Source of the DNA: Lachnospiraceae bacterium
Lineage (GTDB): Bacteria; Bacillota; Clostridia; Lachnospirales; Lachnospiraceae
Length of the DNA: 64,000 nucleotides
Direction: 5' to 3'
Assembly: GCA_910575075.1 (NCBI GenBank)
Contig: CAJTCY010000018.1
Span: forward strand, 1 to 64,000
The position numbers and the translations under genes are program-made. Within the stretch, counting starts at the first letter, position 1. Each line of letters starts with the position of its first letter. Below, piece by piece: positions 52,262 to 61,046 of this stretch. Under the pieces are notes generated by a model that saw only the letters and a list, made by a program, of their open reading frames with translations, was not told where the DNA came from and did not search any database.

Positions 52262-53313
52262 TGTTTGACGCTACATGTTATGAAGAGCAGTTGAAGAAGG
52301 CAGTAGCTGATCTGGGAGAGAACTGGCAGTATTTGGAGGGCAGGAGCATCGTAGTTACAGGCGCGACAGGGCTGATAGGATCGGCTCTGATTGATGTACT
52401 GTGCTGCGCGCAGGCCCTTGGCGCAGCGAAGATGGATATCTATGCCGCATCCCGGAACCTGGAACGGATGCAGCAGCGTTTCCATTCATGGGAAACACTT
52501 TCATTTATCCGCTATGAGGCGGCAGAAGCGCTGCAATGGGAGCAGAAATTTGATTATGTGATTCACTGCGCCGGTAACGGACAGCCTGGCGACATCGCCA
52601 GAGAGCCCGTGGAAACAATGATGGGCAGTATACTGGGGCTTTACCATTTGCTGGAACACATCAAAATGAGCGGCGGCAAGTGCCGAATGCTCTATGTTTC
52701 CACCAGTGAAATATATGGAAACAGAGATCACAGCGGCTCTGAATGGTATACAGAAGAGGATTATGGCAGACTGGATATTTTAAATGTAAGGGCATGTTAT
52801 CCTTCTGTGAGAAGGGCGGCGGAAACCCTAAGTGTATCTTATATAGAAGAGTATGGACTTGATGTTGTGATTGCACGTCCAGGACATATCTATGGACCAA
52901 ATGTGATAGACAGAGACAACAGGGTGTATGCACAGTTTATCAGAGACGCTCTGGCCAAAAGAGATATTGTAATGAAGAGCCAGGGGACTCAGCTGCGTTC
53001 CTATTGCTATGTGCTTGACTGCGTGACGGCGATGCTGACGCTTTTGATTTCCGGTGAAAAGGGAACGGCATATAATATTTCCAATAAGGAGTCGGTTGTT
53101 ACCATACGGCAGCTGGCAGAGGAAATTGCAGGACAGGCAGGCAGGAAGGTTATTTGTACCCAGGCAGAGGATTGGGAGAAGAAAAGCTATAACCTCATGG
53201 ATGTCTCTGCTTTGAATGCAGAAAGGTTAGAGTCACTTGGCTGGCGGGGACGCTATAACCTGCAGGCGGGAGTGAAGGCAACACTGGATGCGCTGGAAGC
53301 ATTTTGTAGCTGA
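52261..53313 (+). CDS. NAD-dependent epimerase/dehydratase-like SDR with altered catalytic motif
   Basis: A 350-residue extended SDR. VVTGATGLIGSALIDVL is the nucleotide loop and YVSTSEIYGN the serine region. The catalytic tetrad reads CYPSVRRAAETL, giving Y-x-x-x-R rather than Y-x-x-x-K. ARPGHIYGPNVIDRDNRVYAQF is like dTDP-sugar family members. It is sandwiched between two LicD genes, with a good GAGG site six bases from the ATG. The Arg replacement may impair or alter catalysis, or the protein may have a binding role. The alignment is by eye, so the lysine could lie elsewhere. Confidence 0.7.
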   Translation: MFDATCYEEQLKKAVADLGENWQYLEGRSIVVTGATGLIGSALIDVLCCAQALGAAKMDIYAASRNLERMQQRFHSWETLSFIRYEAAEALQWEQKFDYVIHCAGNGQPGDIAREPVETMMGSILGLYHLLEHIKMSGGKCRMLYVSTSEIYGNRDHSGSEWYTEEDYGRLDILNVRACYPSVRRAAETLSVSYIEEYGLDVVIARPGHIYGPNVIDRDNRVYAQFIRDALAKRDIVMKSQGTQLRSYCYVLDCVTAMLTLLISGEKGTAYNISNKESVVTIRQLAEEIAGQAGRKVICTQAEDWEKKSYNLMDVSALNAERLESLGWRGRYNLQAGVKATLDALEAFCS

Positions 53314-53329
53314 GGCATGGAGGAGAGAG

Positions 53330-54277
53330 ATGCTGGAATTTGAACAACAATTTTTTGAGGAAGAGGTACGCGACGGCTTTCATATCAGCTCCATGATGAA
53401 AAAAGCATGGGCAGTAGAAATGGAGGTATTGTCTCAGGTCAGCGCAGTCTGCAAAAAGCATGGTATTCCATATTATGCTGCTTATGGCACTCTGCTGGGA
53501 GCGATACGCCATAAGGGATTTATACCATGGGACGATGATATTGATATTATCTTGAAACGTAAAGATTATATTCGGCTGCTGAACCTTCTGCCGGCAGAGC
53601 TTCCAGAAGGATATTTTGTGAGCAGTTATTATACAAGCGAAGCACATTGCCAGCCATGGGCAGCAGTTATGAACACAAAACATATACTGAAAGATGCAGA
53701 GAAGATTAAACAGTTCTGGGGATGTCCCTATGTGTGCGGGATTGATGTTATGGTATTGGATTTTGTACCCCAGGATGCCGCGGAAGATGATATGTACATG
53801 AATATGTACAATATCGTGTTTGGAACGGCGAAATGTTTTAATGAATATAAAGCCAGCGGTGAACTGTATCAATTTCTTCCTCAAATTGAGCAGTTTTGTG
53901 GTGTTACCCTGAGAGATGATGATACATTGCAGAGACAGTTGTATTTGCTGGCAGACCGGATTGCCGGTCTGTATCAGGAGGAAGAGTGTGCGGAACTGAC
54001 AATGGTTACCGGACGTATGAACCGCGGGAACAAAAATTTTAAATTTGATAAACAATGGTTTTCTCAGACAATTGAGGTCCCTTTTGAGAATATTACAATT
54101 TCAGTTCCCAAAGAGTATGATAAGATTTTGAGAACTTTTTTCGGAGAAGATTATATGACCCCGATCCGATTTGGAAGCGGACATGATTATCCATTTTATA
54201 AACGGCAGCAGCAGTTTTTAGACGATAACCATATCATACTTCCTATTCCTAATGATATTGAGGATGAAGTTGTTTGA
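53330..54277 (+). CDS. second LicD-family phosphotransferase
   Basis: A 315-residue LicD homologue that differs from the one at 51362. The catalytic motif is GTLLGAIRHKGFIPWDDD, with DIDIILKRKDYIRLL following. GIDVMVLDFVPQD is the second motif, and the C-terminal half is longer (QWFSQTIEVPFENITISVPKE then GEDYMTPI). ATG at 53330 is preceded by GGAGGAGAG. Having two LicD proteins in one operon suggests either two different acceptor sites or two different CDP-linked groups. Confidence 0.85.
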   Translation: MLEFEQQFFEEEVRDGFHISSMMKKAWAVEMEVLSQVSAVCKKHGIPYYAAYGTLLGAIRHKGFIPWDDDIDIILKRKDYIRLLNLLPAELPEGYFVSSYYTSEAHCQPWAAVMNTKHILKDAEKIKQFWGCPYVCGIDVMVLDFVPQDAAEDDMYMNMYNIVFGTAKCFNEYKASGELYQFLPQIEQFCGVTLRDDDTLQRQLYLLADRIAGLYQEEECAELTMVTGRMNRGNKNFKFDKQWFSQTIEVPFENITISVPKEYDKILRTFFGEDYMTPIRFGSGHDYPFYKRQQQFLDDNHIILPIPNDIEDEVV

Positions 54278-54329
54278 GGAAAAAGTATTGAACTGGCAGA
54301 ACAGGATAGCAGATAATGGGAGAACAGGT

Positions 54330-55433
54330 ATGGAAGAAATGATTAGGGAACTGGAATATAAGGTATCTGATCTGGAAGAGAAAATTTTAAAATTGCAGGA
54401 AGAAAATCTGTCAAATAAAAAGGGAAGCAACGCTATGTTAAAGGCAATACGGGAACTGTATGAAATTAACAGGCAGATGATGATTCAGCTTTCTAAAGTG
54501 GTGGAAGACCAGACGTCATTGGATATTAATATGGGGGTGGCCAGAGCACGGTGCGACAATTTGCCCTTTGAACTGCTGGACCCCTTATTAAAGCGAGATT
54601 CCTATCGTTTTCCAGTAATTAAGGATGCAGATGAGACATTAAATGAGATTATTGACCATAAAAAATCCATCGCCCGGTTTGGGGATGGTGAATTTTCACA
54701 GATTGTCAAACTGGACCGCCATAAATTTCAAAAACTGGATGAAAGGCTGGGAGAGAGACTGAAGGAAGTGCTTTACAGCCATCATCCTAATATGCTTATC
54801 GCGATTGCCAATAATTACGGGTCGTTACAGGATTTTACAGATGCCGCAGCGGATGCGGTGCGTATTTATATGGCAAATGGAAATACGAGGCAGCAGCATA
54901 TGGAATTGTTGGAACATGACAGAGTGTATTATGACGCCTATGTGTCCCGTCCATATGTGATGTACAAGGATCAAATGACAGAAGCGCCCAGAAAGCGTTT
55001 CGAGCGTTTGAAGGATATTTGGAAAGGACGCAGTGTAATAATTGTGGAGGGAGCGCAGACCAGAATGGGAATAGGAAATGATCTGCTGGAAGGCGCGGGG
55101 GAGATTAAACGTATTCTTGCACCGGCAGCCAGCTCCTTTGACCGGTATGATGATATTTTGAAAACTTCATTAGAATATGCCCAAAAAGATACATTGTTCC
55201 TGATTGCAATGGGACCGTCGGCAGGAGTGCTTGCTTATGATCTGACCGTGGAGGGATATCAGGCTGTTGATATCGGGCACTTAGACTTGGAATATGAGTG
55301 GTTCCTTGCAGGGAAAGGCGAACGTATTCCGGTGCCGTATAAATATAATAACGAAGTGGAAGGCGGCGATATGGCAGAGGAGATTGATGATCCTGTGTAC
55401 GAAGGTCAGATTATTGCGGATTTACAGGCATAA
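54330..55433 (+). CDS. GT-D type glycosyltransferase (DUF1792) with N-terminal coiled coil
   Basis: A 367-residue protein. The first ~35 residues (REL...VSDLEEKILKLQEEN) are strongly helical with heptad character. The catalytic part has IARFGDGEFSQIVKL, the R-F-G-D-G-E motif of GT-D enzymes that replaces DxD. VIIVEGAQTRMGIGNDLL and LFLIAMGPSAGVLAYDL are the other DUF1792 segments. ATG at 54330 has GGGAG seven bases upstream; an earlier frame at 54252 would overlap the previous gene by 26 bases. Known GT-D proteins elongate serine-rich repeat glycoproteins, which points to a protein-linked glycan, although this is only a family analogy. Confidence 0.75.
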   Translation: MEEMIRELEYKVSDLEEKILKLQEENLSNKKGSNAMLKAIRELYEINRQMMIQLSKVVEDQTSLDINMGVARARCDNLPFELLDPLLKRDSYRFPVIKDADETLNEIIDHKKSIARFGDGEFSQIVKLDRHKFQKLDERLGERLKEVLYSHHPNMLIAIANNYGSLQDFTDAAADAVRIYMANGNTRQQHMELLEHDRVYYDAYVSRPYVMYKDQMTEAPRKRFERLKDIWKGRSVIIVEGAQTRMGIGNDLLEGAGEIKRILAPAASSFDRYDDILKTSLEYAQKDTLFLIAMGPSAGVLAYDLTVEGYQAVDIGHLDLEYEWFLAGKGERIPVPYKYNNEVEGGDMAEEIDDPVYEGQIIADLQA

Positions 55434-55521
55434 CGTTTATTTGGTGAAAGAGCGGTTTATATTTTGAGGAATTTATGCAAAGCGCACTGAAGCAAGAGGA
55501 AGGGGACGGAGGAAAAATATT

Positions 55522-56967
55522 ATGAATGCAGAGGAAGTTTATGCAAGGCGTGTAGAAGAGCTGATGGACGGAATAGACAAGGGAGAGTTTTCAGATATTG
55601 CCAATCCGCCTCAGGCATACAGCTACGGCCATCTGGCGGCACTGTTTTATTTCGCGCAGGTGCTTCAAAATGGCAAAAAATTGTATGAACAGTTATATGA
55701 TAGAGTTATCTCATTTGGAACATACCATGTCAGGAAAAAAGTAGAAAACGGTGAAAAGATAAAGATTGCTTTTCTGGCAATTTCAGCCGCTGAATGGGCA
55801 GTTGAAAATGTGTATAGAATGCTCGAAAAAGACGAACGGCTGGAATGTTACGTCATAGTCTGTCCTTTAATGGACAGGGAAAGGGAAAACCGGGAGAAAA
55901 CGGAGGAACAGACCTGGCATTTTTTTAAAAAGCATGGATATGAGGCCAGACGTGTATACGATAAGGAGCAGGACGTCTGCCAGGGATGGGAAGCGGCAGG
56001 GGGAATGCCTGATCTTGTGGTGCATGCCACACCCTGGTATCATTCGCTGCCGGAAGCATTTTGGATCGAACGTTTTCCCCTGCGTGTAATAAACTGCTAT
56101 ATACCATATGGGATTTATGTTGCAGACAGCATGGATGGGAATTATGCTAAAAAATTTATTTATAACAAAGAATTTGTAAACATGCAGTGGAAGGTGTACG
56201 CAGATTCAGCGCTGAACCTGTCAGGATATGAGACATATGAATTGCTGCATGGCAAGAATATAACCTATTCCGGGTATGCTAAAATGGACTGCTTTCAGGA
56301 ACGAAGAGATTATACGAAGGAAGAGCTTCGCAGTATCTGGAAATTCCCCCAAGAAGCTGGCAGCGGAGAAATGAAACGTCTGATTATCGCGCCGCATTAT
56401 TCTCTGGAAGCGTCTGCGATGGTACAATATGCGACTTTTGCAAAGAATGTATATTTCTGGCTGTATTTGGCGCAGAAATATCAGGATAAAATTACATTCA
56501 TTTTTAAGCCTCATCCTAATCTGAGATGGAAAGCAGTGGAGACACATCTGTTTCCTTCCTATGAGGAATATGACAGGTATCTTGAAAAGTGGAATACTCT
56601 TCCAAATGCAAGGGTAGCGGAGGAAGAGAGTTATCTGGATATGTTTGCGACCTCAGATGGAATGATTATGGATTCGGGTTCTTTTATCGGGGAGTATATG
56701 TATGTAGATAAGCCGCTGCTGTTTCTTACCAGAGAGGAACAGGCATTTAACAGTCTGGGAGAGCATTTAATTTCCGGTTATTATCATGCAAGGGGAGAAG
56801 ACTATATTGCCATAGAACAGTTTGTGGAGCAGGTGATTCTCAAAGGTGATGATGCTATGCAAGAAAAACGACACAGAGTTTTTCATGAAACCCTGGATTA
56901 TACGGGCAGAAATGGGTGTCTGGCTTCTGAATATATTGTAAAGGATATTCAGGGTTTACTGGAATAA
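55522..56967 (+). CDS. CDP-glycerol glycerophosphotransferase-like protein (TagF/GT-B type)
   Basis: A 481-residue protein without a clear membrane helix. ITFIFKPHPNLRWK and IIAPHYSLEA are the paired histidine-containing motifs of TagF-type poly(glycerophosphate) polymerases and relatives. MIMDSGSFIGEYMYVDKPLLFL is the conserved D-S-x-S-x-x-x-E-Y-x-x-x-x-K-P donor site. A VYADSALNL region precedes it. Members transfer polyol phosphates or sugars. The preceding 88-bp gap shows no special feature beyond GGAGG before the start. It may act with the LicD proteins on a phosphate-linked decoration. Confidence 0.72.
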   Translation: MNAEEVYARRVEELMDGIDKGEFSDIANPPQAYSYGHLAALFYFAQVLQNGKKLYEQLYDRVISFGTYHVRKKVENGEKIKIAFLAISAAEWAVENVYRMLEKDERLECYVIVCPLMDRERENREKTEEQTWHFFKKHGYEARRVYDKEQDVCQGWEAAGGMPDLVVHATPWYHSLPEAFWIERFPLRVINCYIPYGIYVADSMDGNYAKKFIYNKEFVNMQWKVYADSALNLSGYETYELLHGKNITYSGYAKMDCFQERRDYTKEELRSIWKFPQEAGSGEMKRLIIAPHYSLEASAMVQYATFAKNVYFWLYLAQKYQDKITFIFKPHPNLRWKAVETHLFPSYEEYDRYLEKWNTLPNARVAEEESYLDMFATSDGMIMDSGSFIGEYMYVDKPLLFLTREEQAFNSLGEHLISGYYHARGEDYIAIEQFVEQVILKGDDAMQEKRHRVFHETLDYTGRNGCLASEYIVKDIQGLLE

Positions 56968-57067
56968 GGAATGGATGGTAAAGATATTCAAAAGTTAACG
57001 GGATTAGGAATTCGTGGAGAAATACTTGCTGCGCTGGCTCGGCAGCAAAGGTTAAGAGGAGATTTAT

Positions 57068-57805
57068 ATGCGCATTACAGAGAAAATAACAGATATTGAT
57101 TACAGGGAGACGAAACGCTTTTTTAAAAACCGTGCAGAAAAGTTTTCTGTGGATAATCCATATTCTGTGACAATGTACCAGGATAATCATAAGGAACTGG
57201 CAGAGGAAAGAAACCGCAAAGAGACAGGCAAGCTCTGCCCGTTACTGAAGCTGAATTCAGAGTCGAAGGTGCTGGATGTGGCCTGTGGCATTGGAAGATG
57301 GGCAGATGCCCTGCCGGAAACGGTCAGAGAGTACTGCGGATTGGATTTCAGCAGAGAGCTGGTGGAGATTGCAAACCAGAGAAATACCCGGGAGAACTTT
57401 TCTTTTTTGGAGGGTGCAGCAGATGAACTGGAAGCGATTCTTGCGAAAAATGGAAAGGGAAGATTTAACAGGGCGCTGATGGTGGGAATTCTCATGTACT
57501 TAAACGACAGAGAATTAGGCAGTACCTTGACTCAGGTTGAAAAAAGCTGTGAAGAACATTCTGTAATCTGTATTCGGGAACCGATTGGGATTAAAGACAG
57601 GCTTACGCTCAAAGATTATTTTTCAGATGAGCTTAAGGATCATTACAATGCCATATACAGGACGCGTCAGGAGCTTATGGGATTTTTTGAAGATAGTCTT
57701 TTAAAAAACGGTTTTCATATTACGGAGGAAGGTTTTCTGTTCGATGAGGATGCGTTAAACAATCGTAAAGAGACAGCGCAGTATTTTTATATACTGGAGA
57801 GGTAA
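57068..57805 (+). CDS. class I SAM-dependent methyltransferase
   Basis: A 245-residue single-domain methyltransferase. VLDVACGIGRWADAL is the SAM loop, YCGLDFSRELVEIA binds the ribose, and RALMVGILMYLND is the post-motif IV strand. The C-terminus contains LKDYFSDELKDHYNAIY and ETAQYFYILER. GAGG (AGAGGAGATTTAT) precedes the ATG. It precedes the racemase-like gene by 4 bases, so the two are probably translated together. The acceptor is unknown. Confidence 0.75.
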   Translation: MRITEKITDIDYRETKRFFKNRAEKFSVDNPYSVTMYQDNHKELAEERNRKETGKLCPLLKLNSESKVLDVACGIGRWADALPETVREYCGLDFSRELVEIANQRNTRENFSFLEGAADELEAILAKNGKGRFNRALMVGILMYLNDRELGSTLTQVEKSCEEHSVICIREPIGIKDRLTLKDYFSDELKDHYNAIYRTRQELMGFFEDSLLKNGFHITEEGFLFDEDALNNRKETAQYFYILER

Positions 57806-57809
57806 GTAC

Positions 57810-58535
57810 ATGTACAGAGAAAAAATAGGGATTGTGGGAGGGTTCGGCGCATATGCGACTTTAAATTTCTATCAGAGGATCTTGGAAAGTTTTGCGTCTG
57901 ACAGTGAGAGAAATTATCCTCATATAATTATGGATAATAATTTTACCATGCCCAGCAGGACCAGGGCATTGTTATATGATGAGTGTTATGATGAGGTTGT
58001 ACAGGGAATTGCAGATTCTCTGCGTATGTTATCAGAACAAGGGGCAGACAGAATGATACTTGTATGCGGGACAGCTCATTATTTTCTGGACGATGTCTAT
58101 AAGATTATTCCGCAGGTTCAGCAGAAAGTGATGGATATGATCCATATTCTGGGAGAGGAATTAAGAGAAAGCGGACGGAAGGAAGCCCTGGTAATAGCGG
58201 CAGAAGGGGCTCTGCTTAAGGAATTATATCCAAAGAGGCTCGCGAATTATCAAATCTGCTGTGAGAGTCCTTCTCAAGCGCATTATGAGAAAATACGGTA
58301 TTTTATAGAGAGCGTGAAGAGAAATCAGATGACCCGGAAAACAGCATGGGAATTTTTCGGATTTTTGGAAGAATTTAAGGCCAAAAATGTGATATTAGGC
58401 TGCACGGAGTTTCCGGTTCTGGTAAAATATGTATCAGGCGTGCTAGAAGGATCGGTCTTGACAGAATGGAACCAGTACCAGTTTTGGGACCCGTTGGAGA
58501 CGACCATTGACAGGCTGAAACGTACTTTATCATAG
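57810..58535 (+). CDS. aspartate/glutamate racemase family protein
   Basis: A 241-residue protein of the Asp/Glu racemase superfamily. GIVGGFGAYATLNFYQRIL is the family start, C86 in VCGTAHYF and C198 in LGCTEFPVL are the paired cysteines that do two-base racemisation. Both catalytic cysteines are present. It may provide a D-amino acid for the cluster or catalyse a related isomerisation. It follows the methyltransferase and precedes the HAD phosphatase by 20 bases. Substrate specificity cannot be read. Confidence 0.8.
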   Translation: MYREKIGIVGGFGAYATLNFYQRILESFASDSERNYPHIIMDNNFTMPSRTRALLYDECYDEVVQGIADSLRMLSEQGADRMILVCGTAHYFLDDVYKIIPQVQQKVMDMIHILGEELRESGRKEALVIAAEGALLKELYPKRLANYQICCESPSQAHYEKIRYFIESVKRNQMTRKTAWEFFGFLEEFKAKNVILGCTEFPVLVKYVSGVLEGSVLTEWNQYQFWDPLETTIDRLKRTLS

Positions 58536-58555
58536 TATTTAAGCAGGGAGGGAAA

Positions 58556-59158
58556 ATGAGCGGATATGTATTCTTATTCGACTTGGACGCGACCATAACC
58601 AGGCAGGAAATTCTGCCTGCTGTTTCCAGGAAACTGGGAGTATATGAGAAAATGAGTTTTCTGACAGAATGCACTATGCGGGGCGAAATACCTTTTAAAC
58701 AGAGCTTTCTGCAGAGAGTGGAATTGCTGAAAGAAGTTCCGGTAAGCCAGGTGCGCAGATTGGTGGGGGAGATACCAGTCAATGAGAAGCTGGTGGAATT
58801 TATGGCTGAAAATCGGGAAAGATGTTATCTTGTGACAGTGCATCTTGATATCTGGATCATAGATCTGGTAAGGAGAATCGGGATGGAAAACAACTTGTTT
58901 TGTTCGAAAGCTCTGGTAAAAAATGATCATATTCAGGATGTGGTAAGCATTGTAGATAAAAATGCAGTTATGAATCAGATACGTTTGCCTTTTGTGGCGG
59001 TAGGAGATGGAAACCATGATGCAGAGATGATTCAGGCTGCGGAGGTAGGAATTGGATATGGCGGTGTGCGTCAGGTGGCGCCGGCAGTGCTGGCATGTGC
59101 CAGCCATGTGGTTTATCAGGAAGAGAAACTGGCAGAATTTCTGGAAAGGCTTTTATAG
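58556..59158 (+). CDS. HAD-IB phosphatase (SerB-like)
   Basis: A 200-residue haloacid dehalogenase-like enzyme. LFDLDATITRQEIL has D9 and D11 of the catalytic D-x-D-x-T, and FVAVGDGNHDAEMI is the metal-binding motif IV. The K motif is within LVKNDHI. Its family includes phosphoserine phosphatase. It probably removes a phosphate from a small activated precursor for the module that contains the racemase and the NTP-transferase. The start has AGGGAGGG upstream. The next gene starts 12 bases later. Confidence 0.82.
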   Translation: MSGYVFLFDLDATITRQEILPAVSRKLGVYEKMSFLTECTMRGEIPFKQSFLQRVELLKEVPVSQVRRLVGEIPVNEKLVEFMAENRERCYLVTVHLDIWIIDLVRRIGMENNLFCSKALVKNDHIQDVVSIVDKNAVMNQIRLPFVAVGDGNHDAEMIQAAEVGIGYGGVRQVAPAVLACASHVVYQEEKLAEFLERLL

Positions 59159-59170
59159 GAGGTGAAACAG

Positions 59171-59818
59171 ATGGCTGTTTCAAGGACAGTGATAATAAGT
59201 TGTGCCGGAATGGGAAGCAGACTGGGGCTTGGAAGCACAAAAGCGCTGCTGGAGATTGATGGAAAACCGCTGATTATAAGGCATCTGGAGATGCTGGGGC
59301 ATGAAAGCGATATTCGGGTCGTGGTCGGGTATCAGGCTGAAGCTGTGATTGAGGTGGTCCGAAAATACCGGGAGGATGTCTTGTTTGTATTTAACCATCA
59401 TTACAGGGAGACAGGAACAGGAGCCAGTGTTGCCCTGGCAGCAAAATATGCCAACGATTATATATTATCTCTGGATGGAGATTTGCTGGTTCATCCGGAA
59501 GATATGGAAAAGGTTCTTGCATGTGACCATGAGTTTGTCAGCGGCGGAATACCGGGAACAGACGATCTGTGGATGCTGCAGACATATACGGAAAATGGCA
59601 GGGAATTTGTGAGTTCATTTTCCAAAAATACCGGGACTTATGAGTGGAATGGAATCACTCAGATGAAGAGCCGGAAAATGCGCAATGGAACAGGCCATGT
59701 GTTTCAATTGATTGAACCATATCTTCCGGTGCCGTTTCTGGAGCTTCGTACACGTGAGATTGATACGGTAAATGATTACGAGCGGGCTTTGGCATGGGTA
59801 AAAAACGGATTTCAATAG
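59171..59818 (+). CDS. NTP-transferase-fold nucleotidyltransferase (LicC-like)
   Basis: A 215-residue protein. VIISCAGMGSRLGLGSTKALLEI is a variant of the G-x-G-x-R-L...K binding loop (A-G-M-G-S-R-L). LSLDGDLLVHPEDMEKVL has the D-G-D metal site. The family contains LicC (CTP:phosphocholine) and sugar nucleotidyltransferases. ATG at 59171 has GGAGG eight bases upstream; a GTG three codons earlier overlaps that site. It forms a group with the HAD phosphatase and racemase. It may activate a phosphorylated small molecule for LicD-type transfer, which is an inference. Confidence 0.75.
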   Translation: MAVSRTVIISCAGMGSRLGLGSTKALLEIDGKPLIIRHLEMLGHESDIRVVVGYQAEAVIEVVRKYREDVLFVFNHHYRETGTGASVALAAKYANDYILSLDGDLLVHPEDMEKVLACDHEFVSGGIPGTDDLWMLQTYTENGREFVSSFSKNTGTYEWNGITQMKSRKMRNGTGHVFQLIEPYLPVPFLELRTREIDTVNDYERALAWVKNGFQ

Positions 59819-59846
59819 TTTAGTGTGAGAAGCAGATGAGGTTTAT

Positions 59847-61004
59847 ATGAAAAAAATAATTATTTTTGAATCAGAGACGGATTCCCTGAGAACTTTTGCG
59901 CATTTGATGGCAGAGGGATTTCAGGAGAGAGGCTGTCAGGTGCTGATGGCAGATATGAGACAGGAGATACAGGCCAGAGAAGAGATTTATGCGTTTACAG
60001 AACCAGGAAAAACATCCGTATTGTTTTTTAACCATGCAGGATTAAATCTTCTTACAGAAAACAAGGCGAGTATCTGGAATGAACTGAATGTGGATTGTTA
60101 TGATTTTATTGTGGATCATCCCATGTATTATCATGCAGCAATTAAGTTTCCAGTTCAAAGGCTTACCTTTTTATGTGTGGATGAATATCATCAGAAGTTT
60201 ATTCAGCGGTTTTATCAGGGAAGAGTACGCAGTTTCTTTCTTCCGCTTGCCGGAATCCGTAGCAGCGAACCTGAGATACCGTTTGAAAAACGTTCTATGG
60301 ATATTCTCTTTACCGGAGCGTATCTTGTAGATGAAAATGTAGAATACCATATTCAGGGACTGGGAGAAGGCTTGCGCCAAATCTGGCTGGAATGTTTCGA
60401 TTTGCTGTGCAGCAGGACATCTCTGACATTAGAGCAGGGAATGGAATTCTGCCTGAAGAAAAAAGGACTTGTACTGCCGGAAGATGATCTCAGAGACACA
60501 GTGCGTCTGTTTCAGGATATGGATGGAATGCTCAGAAGCCGTGCACGTGCGCAGGTGATTCGTACTTTGGCCAATCAGGATGTGAAAGTTCATATTTATG
60601 GGGAAGGCTGGCAGTATCTGGACTGTAAACAGGAGAACCTGATTCTTCACGACAGGATTCCCTTTGACGAGACGATTCCGCTCATGGCGGATGCCAGGAT
60701 TGTGCTGAATGTAATGCCCTGGTTTAAATCAGGAGTTCATGACAGGGTTTATTCGGCAATGCTCAATCAAAGTGTCTGCCTGACCGATGGCAGCGAGTAT
60801 GTGGACAGAACCTTGACGGATGGAAAAGAGGCGCTGATCTATTCCCTGGAACAGTTGGAAGAGCTTCCGCAAAAAGTAAAGAAGTATCTGCAGAATCCAG
60901 AAGAGATGAAACGGATTGCCCAGAGAGGATACGAGTATGCGCAAGATACTCAGACCTGGCAGTACAGGGCAGGACAGCTTATGGAACTTATGGAGCAGAA
61001 ATAG
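59847..61004 (+). CDS. glycosyltransferase, CgeB/DUF3880-like
   Basis: A 385-residue GT-B-like protein. FFNHAGLNLL and DFIVDHPMYYHAAI in the N-terminal half resemble the DUF3880/CgeB type, and in the C-terminal half VHIYGEGWQYLD then DRIPFDETIPLMADARIVLNV with FKSGVHDRVYSAMLNQSVCL and DGKEALIYSL form the donor site. CgeB-like enzymes are known from spore and flagellar glycans. A similar protein is truncated at the right edge (62934). It is preceded by the NTP-transferase with a 28-bp gap and a weak ribosome site. Sugar unknown. Confidence 0.72.
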   Translation: MKKIIIFESETDSLRTFAHLMAEGFQERGCQVLMADMRQEIQAREEIYAFTEPGKTSVLFFNHAGLNLLTENKASIWNELNVDCYDFIVDHPMYYHAAIKFPVQRLTFLCVDEYHQKFIQRFYQGRVRSFFLPLAGIRSSEPEIPFEKRSMDILFTGAYLVDENVEYHIQGLGEGLRQIWLECFDLLCSRTSLTLEQGMEFCLKKKGLVLPEDDLRDTVRLFQDMDGMLRSRARAQVIRTLANQDVKVHIYGEGWQYLDCKQENLILHDRIPFDETIPLMADARIVLNVMPWFKSGVHDRVYSAMLNQSVCLTDGSEYVDRTLTDGKEALIYSLEQLEELPQKVKKYLQNPEEMKRIAQRGYEYAQDTQTWQYRAGQLMELMEQK

Positions 61005-61046
61005 TCTGCATAAAGAAATGTGAATACTGATAAAACGGAGGAATTT

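Noticed and set aside
53195-54055. 286-codon minus-strand frame opposite the second LicD gene
   Set aside because: It is a long antisense shadow with no family motifs, while the plus strand has clear LicD motifs.
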